A stretch of 64,000 nucleotides of DNA from Wyeomyia smithii (Eukaryota; Arthropoda; Insecta; Diptera; Culicidae): assembly GCF_029784165.1 (NCBI RefSeq), contig NC_073695.1, forward strand, positions 161,994,684 to 162,058,683, given 5' to 3'. Both the position numbers and the translations under genes were made by a program. Below the pieces are notes generated by a model that saw nothing but the letters and a program-made list of their open reading frames with translations, did no database searches and had not been told where the DNA came from. Positions within the stretch are counted from its first letter, which is position 1; every line of letters starts with the position of its first letter. Positions 21,342-32,209 of this stretch are shown here, one piece after another.

Positions 21342-22889
21342 AAATGCATTTTATTATTTTTGGTGTCGCAGAAACTCACAGGGCATATTTTTTTAGGTCA
21401 AAATTATTTTCTACAACCTTACCAGACCATTACCAACCTTACCAGTTATGCCAGTCAAACAAACCGATTTAGCTGAAAAAATGATTTAATCTCCAATTGG
21501 GCACTCTGTGGGTAATTAAAATATTTTTATAATCGAAACAGTTGGTTTGATTGGCATAGTGTCTTTGGCAAAGTTGTAGAGAAAAATATTGTCCTTCCAA
21601 AAATGTACTTGTTGTAAATTTTTTTTTTTTGAAAATATATAACTTTTTTTTTGATTTCTTCATCGCTTCGGTAATTTTTTTGTAATTTTTATACAAAAAA
21701 AAAAGATTTTTGAAAATAAGCTTTTTATATAAATTTTAATGTTTCTTTTACATTAAAAAAATGATTTTTTTGATTTTTTTTCTATCGGAAAGATAAAATT
21801 ACTATCTAAAACTTTTCCAGAGACGTCACACTGATCAAAAAACTTTTGGCTCTAAAAAAAATATTTATAATCACAATAACCCTCCCAAAATAGCATTTTA
21901 AATAGCTTCTCAGCCTATAGAAACGTTTATGCAAAGTTTAAGCCAAATCTAAAATGCAAAAATATTGAAACTGGGACATTTTTTGTGGAACTGCTCAGTT
22001 AAAAACTAATTTTAAGTTATATTAAAAAATGTGCAAACATATTGAAAACTTCAAAGTTTACAGAATAGTTAACTTAAATTTTGTTTTCCTCGAATTGATA
22101 AAGATGTCACTTAGTCTAGTCTGACTAAACGGTGTTAAAAAAAATCAATAACACTGGTCGACAAAAGCGAAAAAAAAAGTTGCCCTAAAGCTCAAGGTGG
22201 TTGCCCTCCAAAGGTTTTACAGCTTTTTAACCAGTCCTGTGAATTTTGCTGCTTTTAGAGAATGCAGAAATGCATCAGAAGGCCGCCGAGGAATTGCTTA
22301 TCGGATTCGTCGCTTTTACGTTTGCATAGGGAAAAACTCTTTGGAAAAGTTATCTTTGCTAGGGACACCAAAACTCACAGGAATGGTTGAAAACCTACCT
22401 ACCATCTCTCATGTTTTCCAGTTCGAGCTCTAGGACAAAACTTGGATTTTGAATGATGAAAGTGCTATGAAAGAAGGATTACTATTCCAAACATAGTTGC
22501 ATTTAAACCAAAAGAATCAGTTCAGAAGTTTATTAAATTATTATTTACAGACATTTCGAGTTTGACATTAACATTTTTGATTTTCTCGTCATTGTCGGTT
22601 TATCGATATCTGAATACCTACGTTACTCTTCGTCGACCAGGTAAGCACCTTGCGATCAGCTGCTGAAGGGTACTTCGTTAGCGTACGCTCCAACGTTTCA
22701 AATCATTGTAATGCTATGTTTCAGGAACATTTATTTTATTTTTAGAGACCAATTTCGTTTTGTCTCGAGAACTCGAAATCCATCTTGATTTCGTTTCGAC
22801 TAATTTGGCGAAACCGAAATTAAGGGTTAATTTCGTTTCGTTTCGTTTCGACGCCAGAAAAGCCAGTTTCGCACACCCCTACTACTAAA

Positions 22890-24083
22890 ATCAATGCTGA
22901 TCGATTTCGCTGAATCATTCAGTCACATTTTTGGATAAGCCCTTTTGAAAAAGCTCGTATGTCGTGACATAAATCTACATAAAGAACTGATATCGCTCGC
23001 TAACTGGGACGATTCCCAGTTAAAAAGACAATAATCGTCAAAGACCAAAACGAACGTAAATAGAGAACATTAAAGGATGGTGCTGCTCCTTGTTGATTTC
23101 GCGGTTAACTTTCTAGTTTGGCCTTCTAGTTTGGGATCTGATAGCAAAATAAGCAGTAACAACACGAATGGAACTTTCTGTCTAGCGTCGCGAAGTAGCA
23201 TTAGACTGCTGTTCATCGAAATCCCCCTTGATATTCATTTACGTTTGAAATGACATCCCAGTTAGTGAATCGATTTCGATTACTGGGAAGTGCTCTTCGC
23301 TCAGTTAGTGAATAGTTACTGTAACTGTGCAAAGTTTCAGCGAAATCGGAAATGACATGCAGAAAAAATTATTTTTTTCATTTCCCATGGAATGCCTCTA
23401 TTATATATATAGACTTGAAGCGCAACCAACCCGAATCATGCGCCAAAAACATTATTTTGAATAATTGGCATTGAAAAATTTAACCACCATCCGTATATTT
23501 TCCGCAATTTGCTACAGAAAATTGTTGTTATAATTTAATTCTACTTAGTTGTAAGAAAACCATTAACATTTTTCAAATGATTTTTTTCAAGACAGATAAT
23601 TATTTTCACATCCACTGGTATTGACAACTCAATTGTTTTATATGGCACTTGATTCGGTCTGGTTACATTTCAACTATAAACTAACGTAAATTTTGATTCA
23701 CAGTTTTTACCGAGTTTTAAGAGCCAATATCTAGATATTTTTTTTTCTTTTTCAAATTTCAACCATAGTGAGCATGCATATACAATATTTTGAAGCCACC
23801 AATTGGTTTACCTAGAGTAGTGGACGTAATAAATATCTAAAGAAACTATCACAAAACAATAATTGTCTATCTTTGTCTTTTGTTGTTCTTGAAAAATCCG
23901 ATGTATATAAAAAACTAATAAAATTACTTCTAAATTATTTTCTTTTATAATGCCTTTTATAACTTTCGGATGGCCAATAGTTTTAACGGAGATGGTATAG
24001 TTTCGGCATTACGTTCTTATTATTTATGACAGACATAGACAAGGACACAAATTGCATTTTTAAATATGCTAGGACATACGTAC
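22890..24083. other. No gene recognised (presumed intron of the bchs-like gene)
   Basis: AT-rich sequence with no long open frames. Around 22990-23340 the motif CCCAGTTA...GTGAATCGA appears more than once, hinting at a decayed repeat. If the exon at 24084-24361 is real, this lies within its first intron downstream (minus strand). Confidence 0.4.
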
Positions 24084-24361
24084 CGTATTTCAATTTCCGT
24101 TACCATTAATTTGGATAAAAACTGACAGTACTGAACAATATCAGGAAATTTGTTGCATAGTTCCTCAGAGTGGCATGACTTGAACGATTTGCAGAACAAT
24201 GGTAACATGTTGTACAATCGTAATTCCTTTTCCTTATCGGTAAGTAAATCTTTATTTTGCAAGAACTCAGAAAAAACCTTTTGTAGATGCGTAATTCCAA
24301 GTAACGTTGCATTATCGCTGCAATCATTAGTGCTATCGAGCATTTCAAAATGAGCACTCAT
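24084..24361 (-). CDS. WDFY3/blue cheese-like first coding exon
   Basis: The minus-strand frame from the ATG at 24361 encodes ~92 residues: a short unique start, then LLGITHLQKVFSEF, KEKELRLYNMLPLFCKSFK, NKFPDIVQYCQFLSKLMVTE. The pattern 'xxHLxKxFxEF...EKExxLYxMLPLFxKxF...KFxDIxQFxxxxSxLMVTEI' is the N terminus of WDFY3/Alfy (Drosophila blue cheese, bchs), a giant BEACH-FYVE protein that links ubiquitinated aggregates to autophagy. The exon would end at a good donor (ATACG|GTACGT; intron from 24083 down), phase 2. The rest of this >3000-residue protein is not visible in the 24 kb to the left, so either the next intron is very large and transposon-filled or this is a lone duplicated exon. Confidence 0.55.
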
Positions 24362-24693
24362 TGCGTTTGTTCTTAAAGCAGTTCATAAACTGTTAACGTA
24401 AACAAACTCTATATAGGTTCGAACAATACTTTCTTCACTATATACTTTTCAGGAATTAAGGGTAATGTAATTATACTTCTTCATTAATTCACACTTCACT
24501 GCAAATCAATTTTAATCATTATTCTTTGCGAATAAAATATTGCAGAGAAATCAGTGGTGTTTCGTATTATTGATTTTCATGCATTTTTATGTCTATCAAT
24601 CAAAACTACGTCGATTACATTTTTCGGTGGTGTTACACCAGAACCGTATAAGTGGAGCACTCGAATAAAAACAGAGTTTATTTTAAAGCCCTA
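24362..24693. other. Upstream region of the bchs-like exon
   Basis: About 330 nt between the putative start codon and a MITE. It contains CTATATAGG near 24410 on the plus strand and is AT-rich. It could be 5' UTR, intron or promoter of the minus-strand gene; nothing in the sequence decides this. Confidence 0.3.
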
Positions 24694-25418
24694 CACGCTC
24701 GTCAAATTTAACTCTAAACTGAGTGAGATGTCACTCACTTTCGTTAAAAGTGAACCTACTCTGAACAGAGTTTTTATGATATTACTCATTTAAGCATAGT
24801 TTACAGTTCCAAGCGAAGTGAAAAAGCGTAGATTTTCGCTTGCGAAATTTGTCGTGAAACCCCGTTTGTGGAACACGTAAGTATTTCACCAGCCTGCAGT
24901 TTACAGTTTAAGTAAAGCGAAATTCACGAGTTTACACTCCGAGCGAAGTGAAAATTGGCTGCAACTGACAGAATATAAATGCACGCAAGTTACATATATG
25001 TAATAAAAAACAAATCTTATCAAATCATTAGTGTATCTTCTGCCTTAGCAGCTTCATTAAAAACTGCAGCAATACGGTTCACTGTTACCCAGGAAGTGTG
25101 ACTTCATGTTTTTAATAGTACACATGCCAAAAAATCCATAACCATTCTCATATCTGGAGGAACTCTAATACACTAATAAAAAACACTTTTTTCAAACAAC
25201 AATACAACACGTTTTTTCAAACAACAAATTTTTTTTTAGCGAAACGTTTTTAAATGTTTTCAATACCACTCAAAAAAAGAATAAAGCAGAGAATTATGAC
25301 AATCTGAGTAACTGTTACTCAGTTCGGTAAAAGAAACTTACTCAATTTTTGACGTTTTAATAAACAATGTAAAACTGAGTCAAAGATGCTCAATTTAGAG
25401 TAAAATTAAAGGAGCGTG
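24694..25418. mobile_element. 725-bp MITE, TA target, CACGCTC termini
   Basis: The ends CACGCTCGTCAAATTTAACTC and GAGTAAAATTAAAGGAGCGTG are inverted repeats, with TA on each side (24692-24693, 25419-25420). The interior has many short ACTCA/TGAGT motifs in both orientations. It is non-coding. It lies directly outside the left end of the ISL2EU-like element. Confidence 0.8.
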
Positions 25419-25523
25419 TAGAGTTAAAGTCTGGACGACTGTCACTGAAAAGTTCCAATCGAACTGTCAAAACTCGTTCCAATCGAACATAAGAATGTTT
25501 GATATATGTCAAGTTTGTAGATG

Positions 25524-25950
25524 CACGCTCGTAACTAATAACTCTAAAATGAGTAACATTTGACGCATTTTCGTAAAAAGTGGAACAACTCTTAAATTGA
25601 GTAACTCCACAAATACTCAAAACTGAGTTACACTAGGCGTCTTTAAAATGAGTTATTATTACTCAAAATTTGAGTACGACATTACTCATTTTTTGGGTAC
25701 AGTTCAGTTTCATAACTGGCTAGAAATCCGCCACGGCCAATAAACGACACCACATGTTCATCAATAATTACCTTGTAATAAAAGTAAACAGTTATAATGC
25801 CTTCTGAGGCGCACACAATTAAAAAACATATGTCACAAACTGAAGCACATCGTAATCATCTCTCAAAATGGACGTCGTTATATGCGACGTTACTCAGGTT
25901 CTAAACTGAGTCAGAGATGCTCAGTTCATGAGTCATTATTTACGAGCGTG
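25524..25950. mobile_element. MITE nested in the left inverted repeat of the ISL2EU-like element
   Basis: CACGCTCGTAA at 25524 is mirrored by TTACGAGCGTG ending at 25950. Comparison with the right inverted repeat (about 32635-32760) shows that the segment is extra. Termini and internal ACTCA/TGAGT motifs match the neighbouring MITE at 24694-25418, so they are one family. The flanking dinucleotide here is TG rather than TA, perhaps by mutation. Confidence 0.75.
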
Positions 25951-26589
25951 TGGGAAGTATTGTGATTTAGCAATAGCAAAATGCGAAAAGCCTACACACT
26001 TAACTGCATAATGTTTAAAGTAAAATACCGAACTACTTGAAAACATTTTCGTTTACCGTTGTTCCGTAACAAAATTACTGAGAAATTGGAAACCGAATGT
26101 GTTTACCGGAATACCGTAAATTTGTTTGCCGAAAAAATCCGTAAAACAGCAAATTTCCGAGTAAAATACCAAATCTCGGAAGCTTAACATCGTTTAACCG
26201 AGATCTCGTTGAACCAAAAAAGCTCTTACCGAGATTCCGAAAAATAGAACTGTCAAAATAACGAAAGCTTCACTATCAGTTTTGTTCGTGTTTCGGTTTA
26301 GATGTAAAAGGAACAGGTTTCGCGGTTGATCATCATTCCGTAGAAATCTGTGATACTCAGATTAACCTAAAATGTTGAGTAAGTATACAATATTATTTCT
26401 CAGATCTTGTTTGTGTTTATTGCAAATATAATAGAGCATTTTACGTGACAGTTCGGATCAGCTGTTTTTAATACGAACGTTAATTGACAGAAGACAACTA
26501 CCCTTTGTTTTGCTGCATATTTAAAAAAAAGTAAATTGCTTGTAAATTATTTTAAGTTTTCGTGACTTCCCGCGGCCTTCGAAATAGAA

Positions 26590-27282
26590 ATGTCGAAATT
26601 GAAATTCTGGTGCATTGTACATAAATGCCCACCAAAATATATTCAGGGTAAAGCGAATCCCAAGAGCTTTTTTCAAGTTTCGAATCTTACGCGTTTGAAT
26701 GGTACGTTTCTGCAGAGTATTGCAAGGATTACAAAAAAAGCCATTCCTATGTCCCGTGAAAATTGTAGTCACATCTGTTCAGATCATTTTGTGTTTGGTA
26801 GTTTTTAATTTCTAACAAAATTTCTAAAAAACAATCTAACCAGGAATCAACAACCTAAATCAGGAAAACCAGCAGCTTTGACAAGTACGACTGATATCGA
26901 TTGGGTTCCAACTCTTAAGTTGCAGGCAGCTCATCCATGTGCTACTTTAACGTCCAAAAACCGTCAGGAATTGAACCAAACATCTTTGAAACTACCGCCT
27001 GATGGTTCTGCTAATGAAAATATTACTGAACATTGTGGATCAATTCGCGAGAAAATTAATAAGAGAAGACACTTCAAAGAAAATATTCTGCTCCCGCTCA
27101 ACTTTCGAGTAGGCCATGAATTCCGCCAAGGTTTAAATATCTTTCATTTTTGTATTCAAATATTAATTTTGCTTTCCTTTTCATTTATTCTGTTGAAATT
27201 GGCCAAACAGAGCAGGAAACAATATAAACTAACCAAAAAAAATAGTCTCCACTCGAGCGGCATGTGTCCAAGCCTCTCCTCT
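26590..27282 (+). CDS. THAP zinc-finger protein of the ISL2EU-like element (spliced, damaged)
   Basis: From the ATG at 26590 the reading is a THAP domain: WCIVHKC (first zinc ligands), SFFQVSN, then CSHICSDHF (C-x2-H) at residues ~60-68. An intron of about 50 bp follows (donor GTAGTT at 26798 or GTTTGG at 26793; acceptor CTAACCAG ending 26843). The next exon reads NQQPKSGKPA then DIDWVPTLKL, the usual sequence after a THAP finger. Only the weaker donor keeps frame, so splicing is uncertain or the gene has an indel. A second intron is possible at about 27130-27212 (GTTTAAATA...CCAAACAG). The gene is cut at 27283 by a MITE. THAP domains bind transposon ends in THAP-type transposases. Confidence 0.65.
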
Positions 27283-27283
27283 A

Positions 27284-28067
27284 CACTCAAAATATTTTTC
27301 ACGTTTTAACTACCGGAAAAGTGATGTGAATATTTTCCACTGTCATTTTCACGTAGATTTTACGTGATTGTCATTTGAGTTCATCATAAACTGGTGATAT
27401 GATTTATCCTATGAATCTCATGCAGTAGACATATGCATTTCATGTGAATTTCACGTAGAATTCATTTACTGGTAAAGTGAGAAGCATTTGAGTATCCGAT
27501 GGCTATCACGTTTTATGCAATGTATATTTTTTATTTATTTCTATAATTTTTAATAGATCAAAAATGGTTATCAGACATTATCGAAATAAATTGCGTAATA
27601 AAACTCGGGTATACAAATTCGTAAATGAATGAAACGACATCAAAACTGATAAATATTACGACATTCATCAGCGATGGTTACTAGCCGCTGAAGTTGCTTG
27701 TGTTAGGTAACTCCTTCACCACCGAACTAAAACGGTGTGAAACCTGTAAGCTAAAGACTGAATATTATTTAGATTTTCTAAAAATTCACTTATTTGCAAA
27801 TCACCGAGAAATTTTGTTTATGTTCTTCTGACACTGAATCAGACAAACGTTTCACCATTTTGATTTCTGGATATTTTCGCACAGAGAATTCACGCTATAC
27901 ATCATGTTTGACGTTGTCAAGTTCACGTAGATGATACGTTATAAAGCATGACATACATGTAATTTTCACGTGAATGTTATGTTTGTCACATAAATCATGC
28001 AAAATGACAGAAAATGAACAAGTATAGGAACTTTCACGTAACAATAACGTGAAAAATATTTTGAGTG
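27284..28067. mobile_element. 784-bp MITE, TA target, inserted in the THAP gene
   Basis: The left end CACTCAAAATATTTTTCACG is mirrored perfectly at the right (CGTGAAAAATATTTTGAGTG), giving at least 20-bp perfect inverted repeats. TA is present on both sides (27282-27283, 28068-28069). The interior repeats TTCACGTGAA-like motifs. It is non-coding, and the near-perfect termini suggest recent movement. Confidence 0.9.
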
Positions 28068-28271
28068 TAATTAGGAATAATTCCACCCAAACAGCAAAAG
28101 ATTTCACCGATAATATTGTGATTTCAGAGAAAAATTAGAATTTTGCGCTCTAACTGACAACCGAAAATGACAATCTCAGACAGCACCGATAAAAATGCGA
28201 CTCAAGAACTTGTTTGTCAAAGCGTATGCACTCTTAATTCACTTCAATTGAAATTGAATAGCATTGACTTA

Positions 28272-28551
28272 TAGCGAATTTCTTTATTCCACTGTGTGCG
28301 GGCAAAACTGCCGAGGAATAATAAAACGTCATCGCCGTTTAAAACGCAAGTAAGAAAGAGATGTCAGATAATTGTTTACGAACTTAGCACGTGCGGTAGT
28401 GGGTTGAAGCTGACATATTTTACAGTGCGCTTCGGGCAGCACGCCAGGACAAAACTGGGTCAAAATCGAGCGAATAAAGAAGGGTTTTGACAGCAGTTAG
28501 TGCGCTTCCAGGTCAAAACGAGGTGAGCTGGTGGAATAAAAAAATTCGCTA
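28272..28551. mobile_element. 280-bp MITE, TTA target (Harbinger-type)
   Basis: TAGCGAATTTCTTTATTCCAC at 28272 is mirrored by GTGGAATAAAAAAATTCGCTA ending 28551. TTA flanks both sides (28269-28271, 28552-28554). A 3-bp TTA/TAA target is characteristic of PIF/Harbinger elements. The interior is GC-richer and non-coding. Confidence 0.8.
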
Positions 28552-28859
28552 TTAGTGCCACCTTGATTTCTTGCCCTTGACTATGCAGCAGAGCCGCATT
28601 GATATGGTTTGCAATCAGAATGTTCTACGAAAAAAACTAGTTATAATCCATTATTTGATGTTGCTTAAACAGTATGCAATATAACATAGTTTTCACAAAA
28701 ATATGACCTGTGCTTCGAATTGAAGTTTCGGACTTCGTCAGTATTGTTATAGTTCGACCATTTGGAGCTGTTTGCAAAATACTGTTTCGATATTTAATGG
28801 TCCCCATGGCGTTGCCTCCGCTCTAATTTCGAGGTCAACCAACTTGTCACGTAACTTTG

Positions 28860-29095
28860 GCGTTTGGCCCATGGCTTAGCCTTTGTGGTCACAAAATACG
28901 AAACTGGCTTAACAAGCTAATCGCCGTATGTCCGAGTCCCGGTTTGGAAGAGACTGTTAGTGTCAACAGGATCGTCGCGCGAGCCCCGACATTGTCCTGT
29001 ATACTAATTAATTGGCTGTAAAGTTTGTATCCAATAAACAGAAAGGTAAAGTTTCGACAGGGAAACATTCGTACCAATGCTTTGCTTATGGCTCA
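28860..29095 (+). repeat. tRNA-derived SINE-like repeat
   Basis: GGCTTAGCCTTTGTGG resembles a pol III A box and GTCCGAGTCCC a B box about 50 nt downstream. The 3' part (ACATTGTCCTGTATACTAA, then GTACCAATGCTTTGCTT) is shared with 38372-38480 and its duplicate at 40353-40461. I read this as a dispersed SINE-type repeat of culicine genomes. No target duplication was identified, so limits are approximate. Confidence 0.4.
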
Positions 29096-29099
29096 AAAC

Positions 29100-30595
29100 T
29101 TTCAGTATTAAAAATACTTTTCTTAACATTGTTTTGTTGAAGGGTCCAATTAGGCTTTAGGCAGCCCCTTCTAATTCAGATAATTGAAATGCTATTTGTT
29201 CGATTCTCGGATACATAGTGAAGTTTTTCACATCGACAGAAAGGCTGAAAAATTACGAAACAATTTACTATTACCTTCACTTTATCTCGACGAAGAAAAA
29301 GGAAAAAAGACTGTGGGCATCAGTTTCATACAGAAAAAAATTAGTCTTATGAATACCACATTATTTTTTCAATGTTCACGGAACTAAAATCACTAAAATT
29401 ACCAGTTAACATCATCTCCTTCTATGTTTAAAATTTACTTCTAGCGAAAATCCGAAGCTTCTGAGCCCTACCGCTAAACGAAATTCAAAGGCCTAATTTC
29501 CCCATAACTTCTACTGGCTCCAGCTCGAGAATTCCTAAGCTCCAGAAAGTCTTGTTTTGGAAATTTGTTCACTTGGATAACATAGATGTTTTCCAGTACC
29601 GCAAAAGCGTACAGCGCATTGTTACTATGTCTGTTACTTGCGTCTTCAAAAATGAGCTTTATTACTATCATAACATGTAGCGTTATTACTACCATAACAT
29701 GTTAGACATAATTGTCCCACGACCCACGGCATTGTTGTGATAAATACATCAAATCGACAAAAGCATGCGAACTTTAACAAACCAGTATGTTGCCGTACCA
29801 TATTCACTAACCGATCCTCAAATAGGCGAAATGATGCTCATCGCTGATGGCAATAAATCGTACATGCCTTTGATGATGAATATGATATTCTTTGCTCGAT
29901 CAAGACAAACGAAAACCTAAGAAACTAATAAAAAGACTCTAATTCACCAATGAGTTGTAGAGGTGTAGAGAATAAAACTTATTCGGATATTTTTGTATTT
30001 CAATTACGAACATTTTACTATCCCCAGTTGAACGTGTATCGATTGCTATTCCTTACAGCACTTTTTTACCAGTGTTTGAGATGTCTGCGGTTGCGGGTGT
30101 TGCTTCTTCTTTTTCTTGAAAATAGCCTGCGTTCTATTTTTTTGTGAACGGACAATGTTTTCAAAACGCCAAACTTACGCTACAAAGACGTATCGTTTCT
30201 GTTATTAAAAAATCCTCCGGTAATTCACAAAACTCAAGCCATTTTCAGCGATGATTTTTATTAGTGTGGAATTAAAAATTTTCAAAATTTCGTGATATTC
30301 GATTTGAACAAAATAGAAAACAGCACTTCATTTTTTCACTACTATATGTAGCAAAACAAACTAAACAAAAAACTATGAAACTGACAATACGAGTAGTCAT
30401 GTAATGACTTTTATATTTTGCAATGTTGCTAGTTCTTTGAAATTTAAGAATGGCTGCCAGATCGACGGAGATTCAGTCGGCCAAACTTTAACTCTAGGCC
30501 TTTAGAACAGAGTCGTCTAAGGACCATTTTTTTCGAAAATGAGTTATATTGCATATTGCATAAACCGCATCTACTCAATAAACTGAAGTTGGGAG
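29100..30595. other. No gene recognised inside the ISL2EU-like element
   Basis: The spacer between the SINE-like repeat and the YqaJ-like frame. The N-terminal part of the nuclease gene should lie here if it was ever complete, but I could not trace any conserved block. Short open frames (60-73 codons) do not resemble transposon proteins. Confidence 0.4.
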
Positions 30596-31159
30596 ATGAG
30601 GAATTTCGAAAAATCGAACTTTAAAGCTGATTTATACCGTGTTGAAATTTCGTCCGAAACAGAATGGCCATTCTGTTTCGGAACTAATTCCTCTATTATC
30701 AAATCAGGTATATTCATTGATAAAAAAAATCCCGAACTAGCTGCCTCTCCGGATGGAATACTTTATTGCCAATGTTGTAATATAGTACCACTTGAAATTA
30801 AATGTCCATTTCTATTCAAAAATGAAAACGACATTATTTTAGAACTGACAAAAGTTCAGCAACCTTACTTAAAACAAACCGAAGAAGGTTTTGAAATGGT
30901 TAAAACTCATGCTTATTATGCCCAAGTGCAGATGCAGATTGCATTGCTTGAAGCTGGATTCGGTTATTTTTACGTATGGACGAAAATTGCTGATCTTCTC
31001 CTTCAAGTAAACCGAGATTCAAGTTATTGGCAAGACATGCAAATGAAAGCGACCACATTCTTCAAAGCTATTATTCTACCAGAACTATTAGCGAAGTTTT
31101 ACAGTAAACAACATGAAAACGCTGAACGGTTGAAAAGCGTAAGAATATTCAGGAAATAA
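30596..31159 (+). CDS. YqaJ-like nuclease of the ISL2EU-like element (partial)
   Basis: The 187-residue frame has the core of a lambda-exonuclease/YqaJ fold of the PD-(D/E)XK superfamily. KSGIFIDKKNPELAASPDG gives D53, LEIKCPF gives E67 and K69, and YYAQVQMQIALLEAG (~107-121) supplies the conserved Q-rich helix; FYVWT follows. These are the metal-binding and catalytic positions, so the core looks intact. The N-terminal ~40 residues do not match the family, so the start is probably an internal or exon boundary rather than a true start. In ISL2EU transposons such a nuclease accompanies the transposase; its role in transposition is not settled. It converges tail-to-tail with the transposase gene 100 bp away. 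Confidence 0.8.
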   Translation: MRNFEKSNFKADLYRVEISSETEWPFCFGTNSSIIKSGIFIDKKNPELAASPDGILYCQCCNIVPLEIKCPFLFKNENDIILELTKVQQPYLKQTEEGFEMVKTHAYYAQVQMQIALLEAGFGYFYVWTKIADLLLQVNRDSSYWQDMQMKATTFFKAIILPELLAKFYSKQHENAERLKSVRIFRK

Positions 31160-31261
31160 TTTTAAGAGTTATATTGCTCATAAAATAAGTTATTTAATTC
31201 AAATTAATCGTTTTGAATTGGTATTAATTAACAACGGATTTACAAAGATTCACAAGAACAG

Positions 31262-32209
31262 CTAATAAAACACTATCATATCCATGACCATCACATTATT
31301 GTGTTTCCTTGTCATTAACGTCATTGGAACGCTTTTCTTCAGAATTTGATATTTTTCTCGTGTTTGCCCTATTGCACGTTCTACGTGTATTCTGACATTT
31401 GCGATTTTTCTTGTATTTTCAATGTCGATTGTGGAAAGATGTCCTGCATTCTTTCTGAAAGCTGGTATATTCAATAAAGCCTGTTTCTCCCTAACAGCCT
31501 CCTCAATTAAAAAACCACGGTCTGCCATAATGATGTCTCCTTCTGAAATCTTGTCGAAGAACCCACAAGTCGTGGCAATTGTTTTATCTGAAGCACGGCC
31601 ACCATAGCCTTTCGAAACAAAAATAACCGATCCACTAGAGCTTATTCCGATTAGGTACTTTAAGGTGTTTGATTTCTTGTAATCAGACCACTGTTTAGCT
31701 GCAGCTATTGGATTTGCAGGCTTTTCTCCTCTTATTTCAAAACAGTCAATGATTACTGTTATGCTGTCGCCAAAGGCATCTCTGAAGCATTGAGGAGTGT
31801 GTTTCCTCAAAACTTCTCCAGACGGCCAAAAAATTACATTGTGCAATACATTGTACATTGGCAAAATTGTAGAGAAAAAGTATTTGGAAACCGTAGCAGG
31901 ACAAACTTCATAAGAAATGCTCAAACATTTATAGAAGTAATTAAATCTTAACTTCTGTAGAGTCATCAAAAATACCCGCTCTTTTGCGAGATTAAGGGGA
32001 ACAAGCATATGCGGACGAATTATTTGAAATATCAAATTTATAATACGAAAATCATCTAATCCTGTATAAAATTTGCAATCCATCGGTCGCTCTTGTAGTG
32101 TCTGCAAATCCACTTTAGTTCTTCTGAGCCGTTTTTTTAGTTCGTTCATTTTTGCTTTTTGTCTAACAGCAGCACGCTTCAGTTCTTCTAACTTAGTTGT
32201 ATTTATCAA
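31262..32209 (-). CDS. DDE_Tnp_4 (ISL2EU/Harbinger-type) transposase
   Basis: A 315-residue open frame. Residues 6-45 are a basic helical, probably coiled-coil region. Residues ~45-125 contain the helix-turn-helix-like segment seen before the nuclease domain (FYTGLDDFRIINLIFQII, CPATVSKYFFSTI). The DDE_Tnp_4 catalytic core follows: VIIDCFEIRG (D155), KYLIGISSSGSVIFVSKGYG, IIMADRGFLIEE (D230) and RIHVERAIGQTR (E277). All three acidic residues are present. The C terminus stops at MDMIVFY, a little shorter than relatives. There is no THAP domain at its own N terminus, unlike many relatives; the THAP finger of this element is on the opposite strand. It may still be functional. Confidence 0.88.
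   Translation of the reverse strand: MINTTKLEELKRAAVRQKAKMNELKKRLRRTKVDLQTLQERPMDCKFYTGLDDFRIINLIFQIIRPHMLVPLNLAKERVFLMTLQKLRFNYFYKCLSISYEVCPATVSKYFFSTILPMYNVLHNVIFWPSGEVLRKHTPQCFRDAFGDSITVIIDCFEIRGEKPANPIAAAKQWSDYKKSNTLKYLIGISSSGSVIFVSKGYGGRASDKTIATTCGFFDKISEGDIIMADRGFLIEEAVREKQALLNIPAFRKNAGHLSTIDIENTRKIANVRIHVERAIGQTREKYQILKKSVPMTLMTRKHNNVMVMDMIVFY

Larger units (their letters stand above)
13476..22881. mobile_element. hAT-like element, copy B, target duplication CTACTAAA
   Basis: The left end CACGGCTGTGCAAGATTTCG and right end AGTTTCGCACACCCCTA match copy A. The perfect 8-bp direct repeat CTACTAAA lies at 13468-13475 and 22882-22889. The element itself is about 3.8 kb; its 9.4-kb span comes from a Juan-like insertion (14192-18525) and a 1.2-kb inverted-repeat element (19714-20914), both absent from copy A. 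Sequence identity to copy A is high throughout, with scattered indels. No transposase domain is seen. Confidence 0.9.

Noticed and set aside
28889..29077. 62-codon minus-strand frame as a gene
   Set aside because: Lies across the SINE-like repeat and has no recognisable domain.
30596..31159. Endogenous viral element, because YqaJ is called a viral recombinase domain
   Set aside because: The adjacent DDE_Tnp_4 transposase and shared long inverted repeats explain it as part of an ISL2EU-like transposon; no viral structural genes are nearby.
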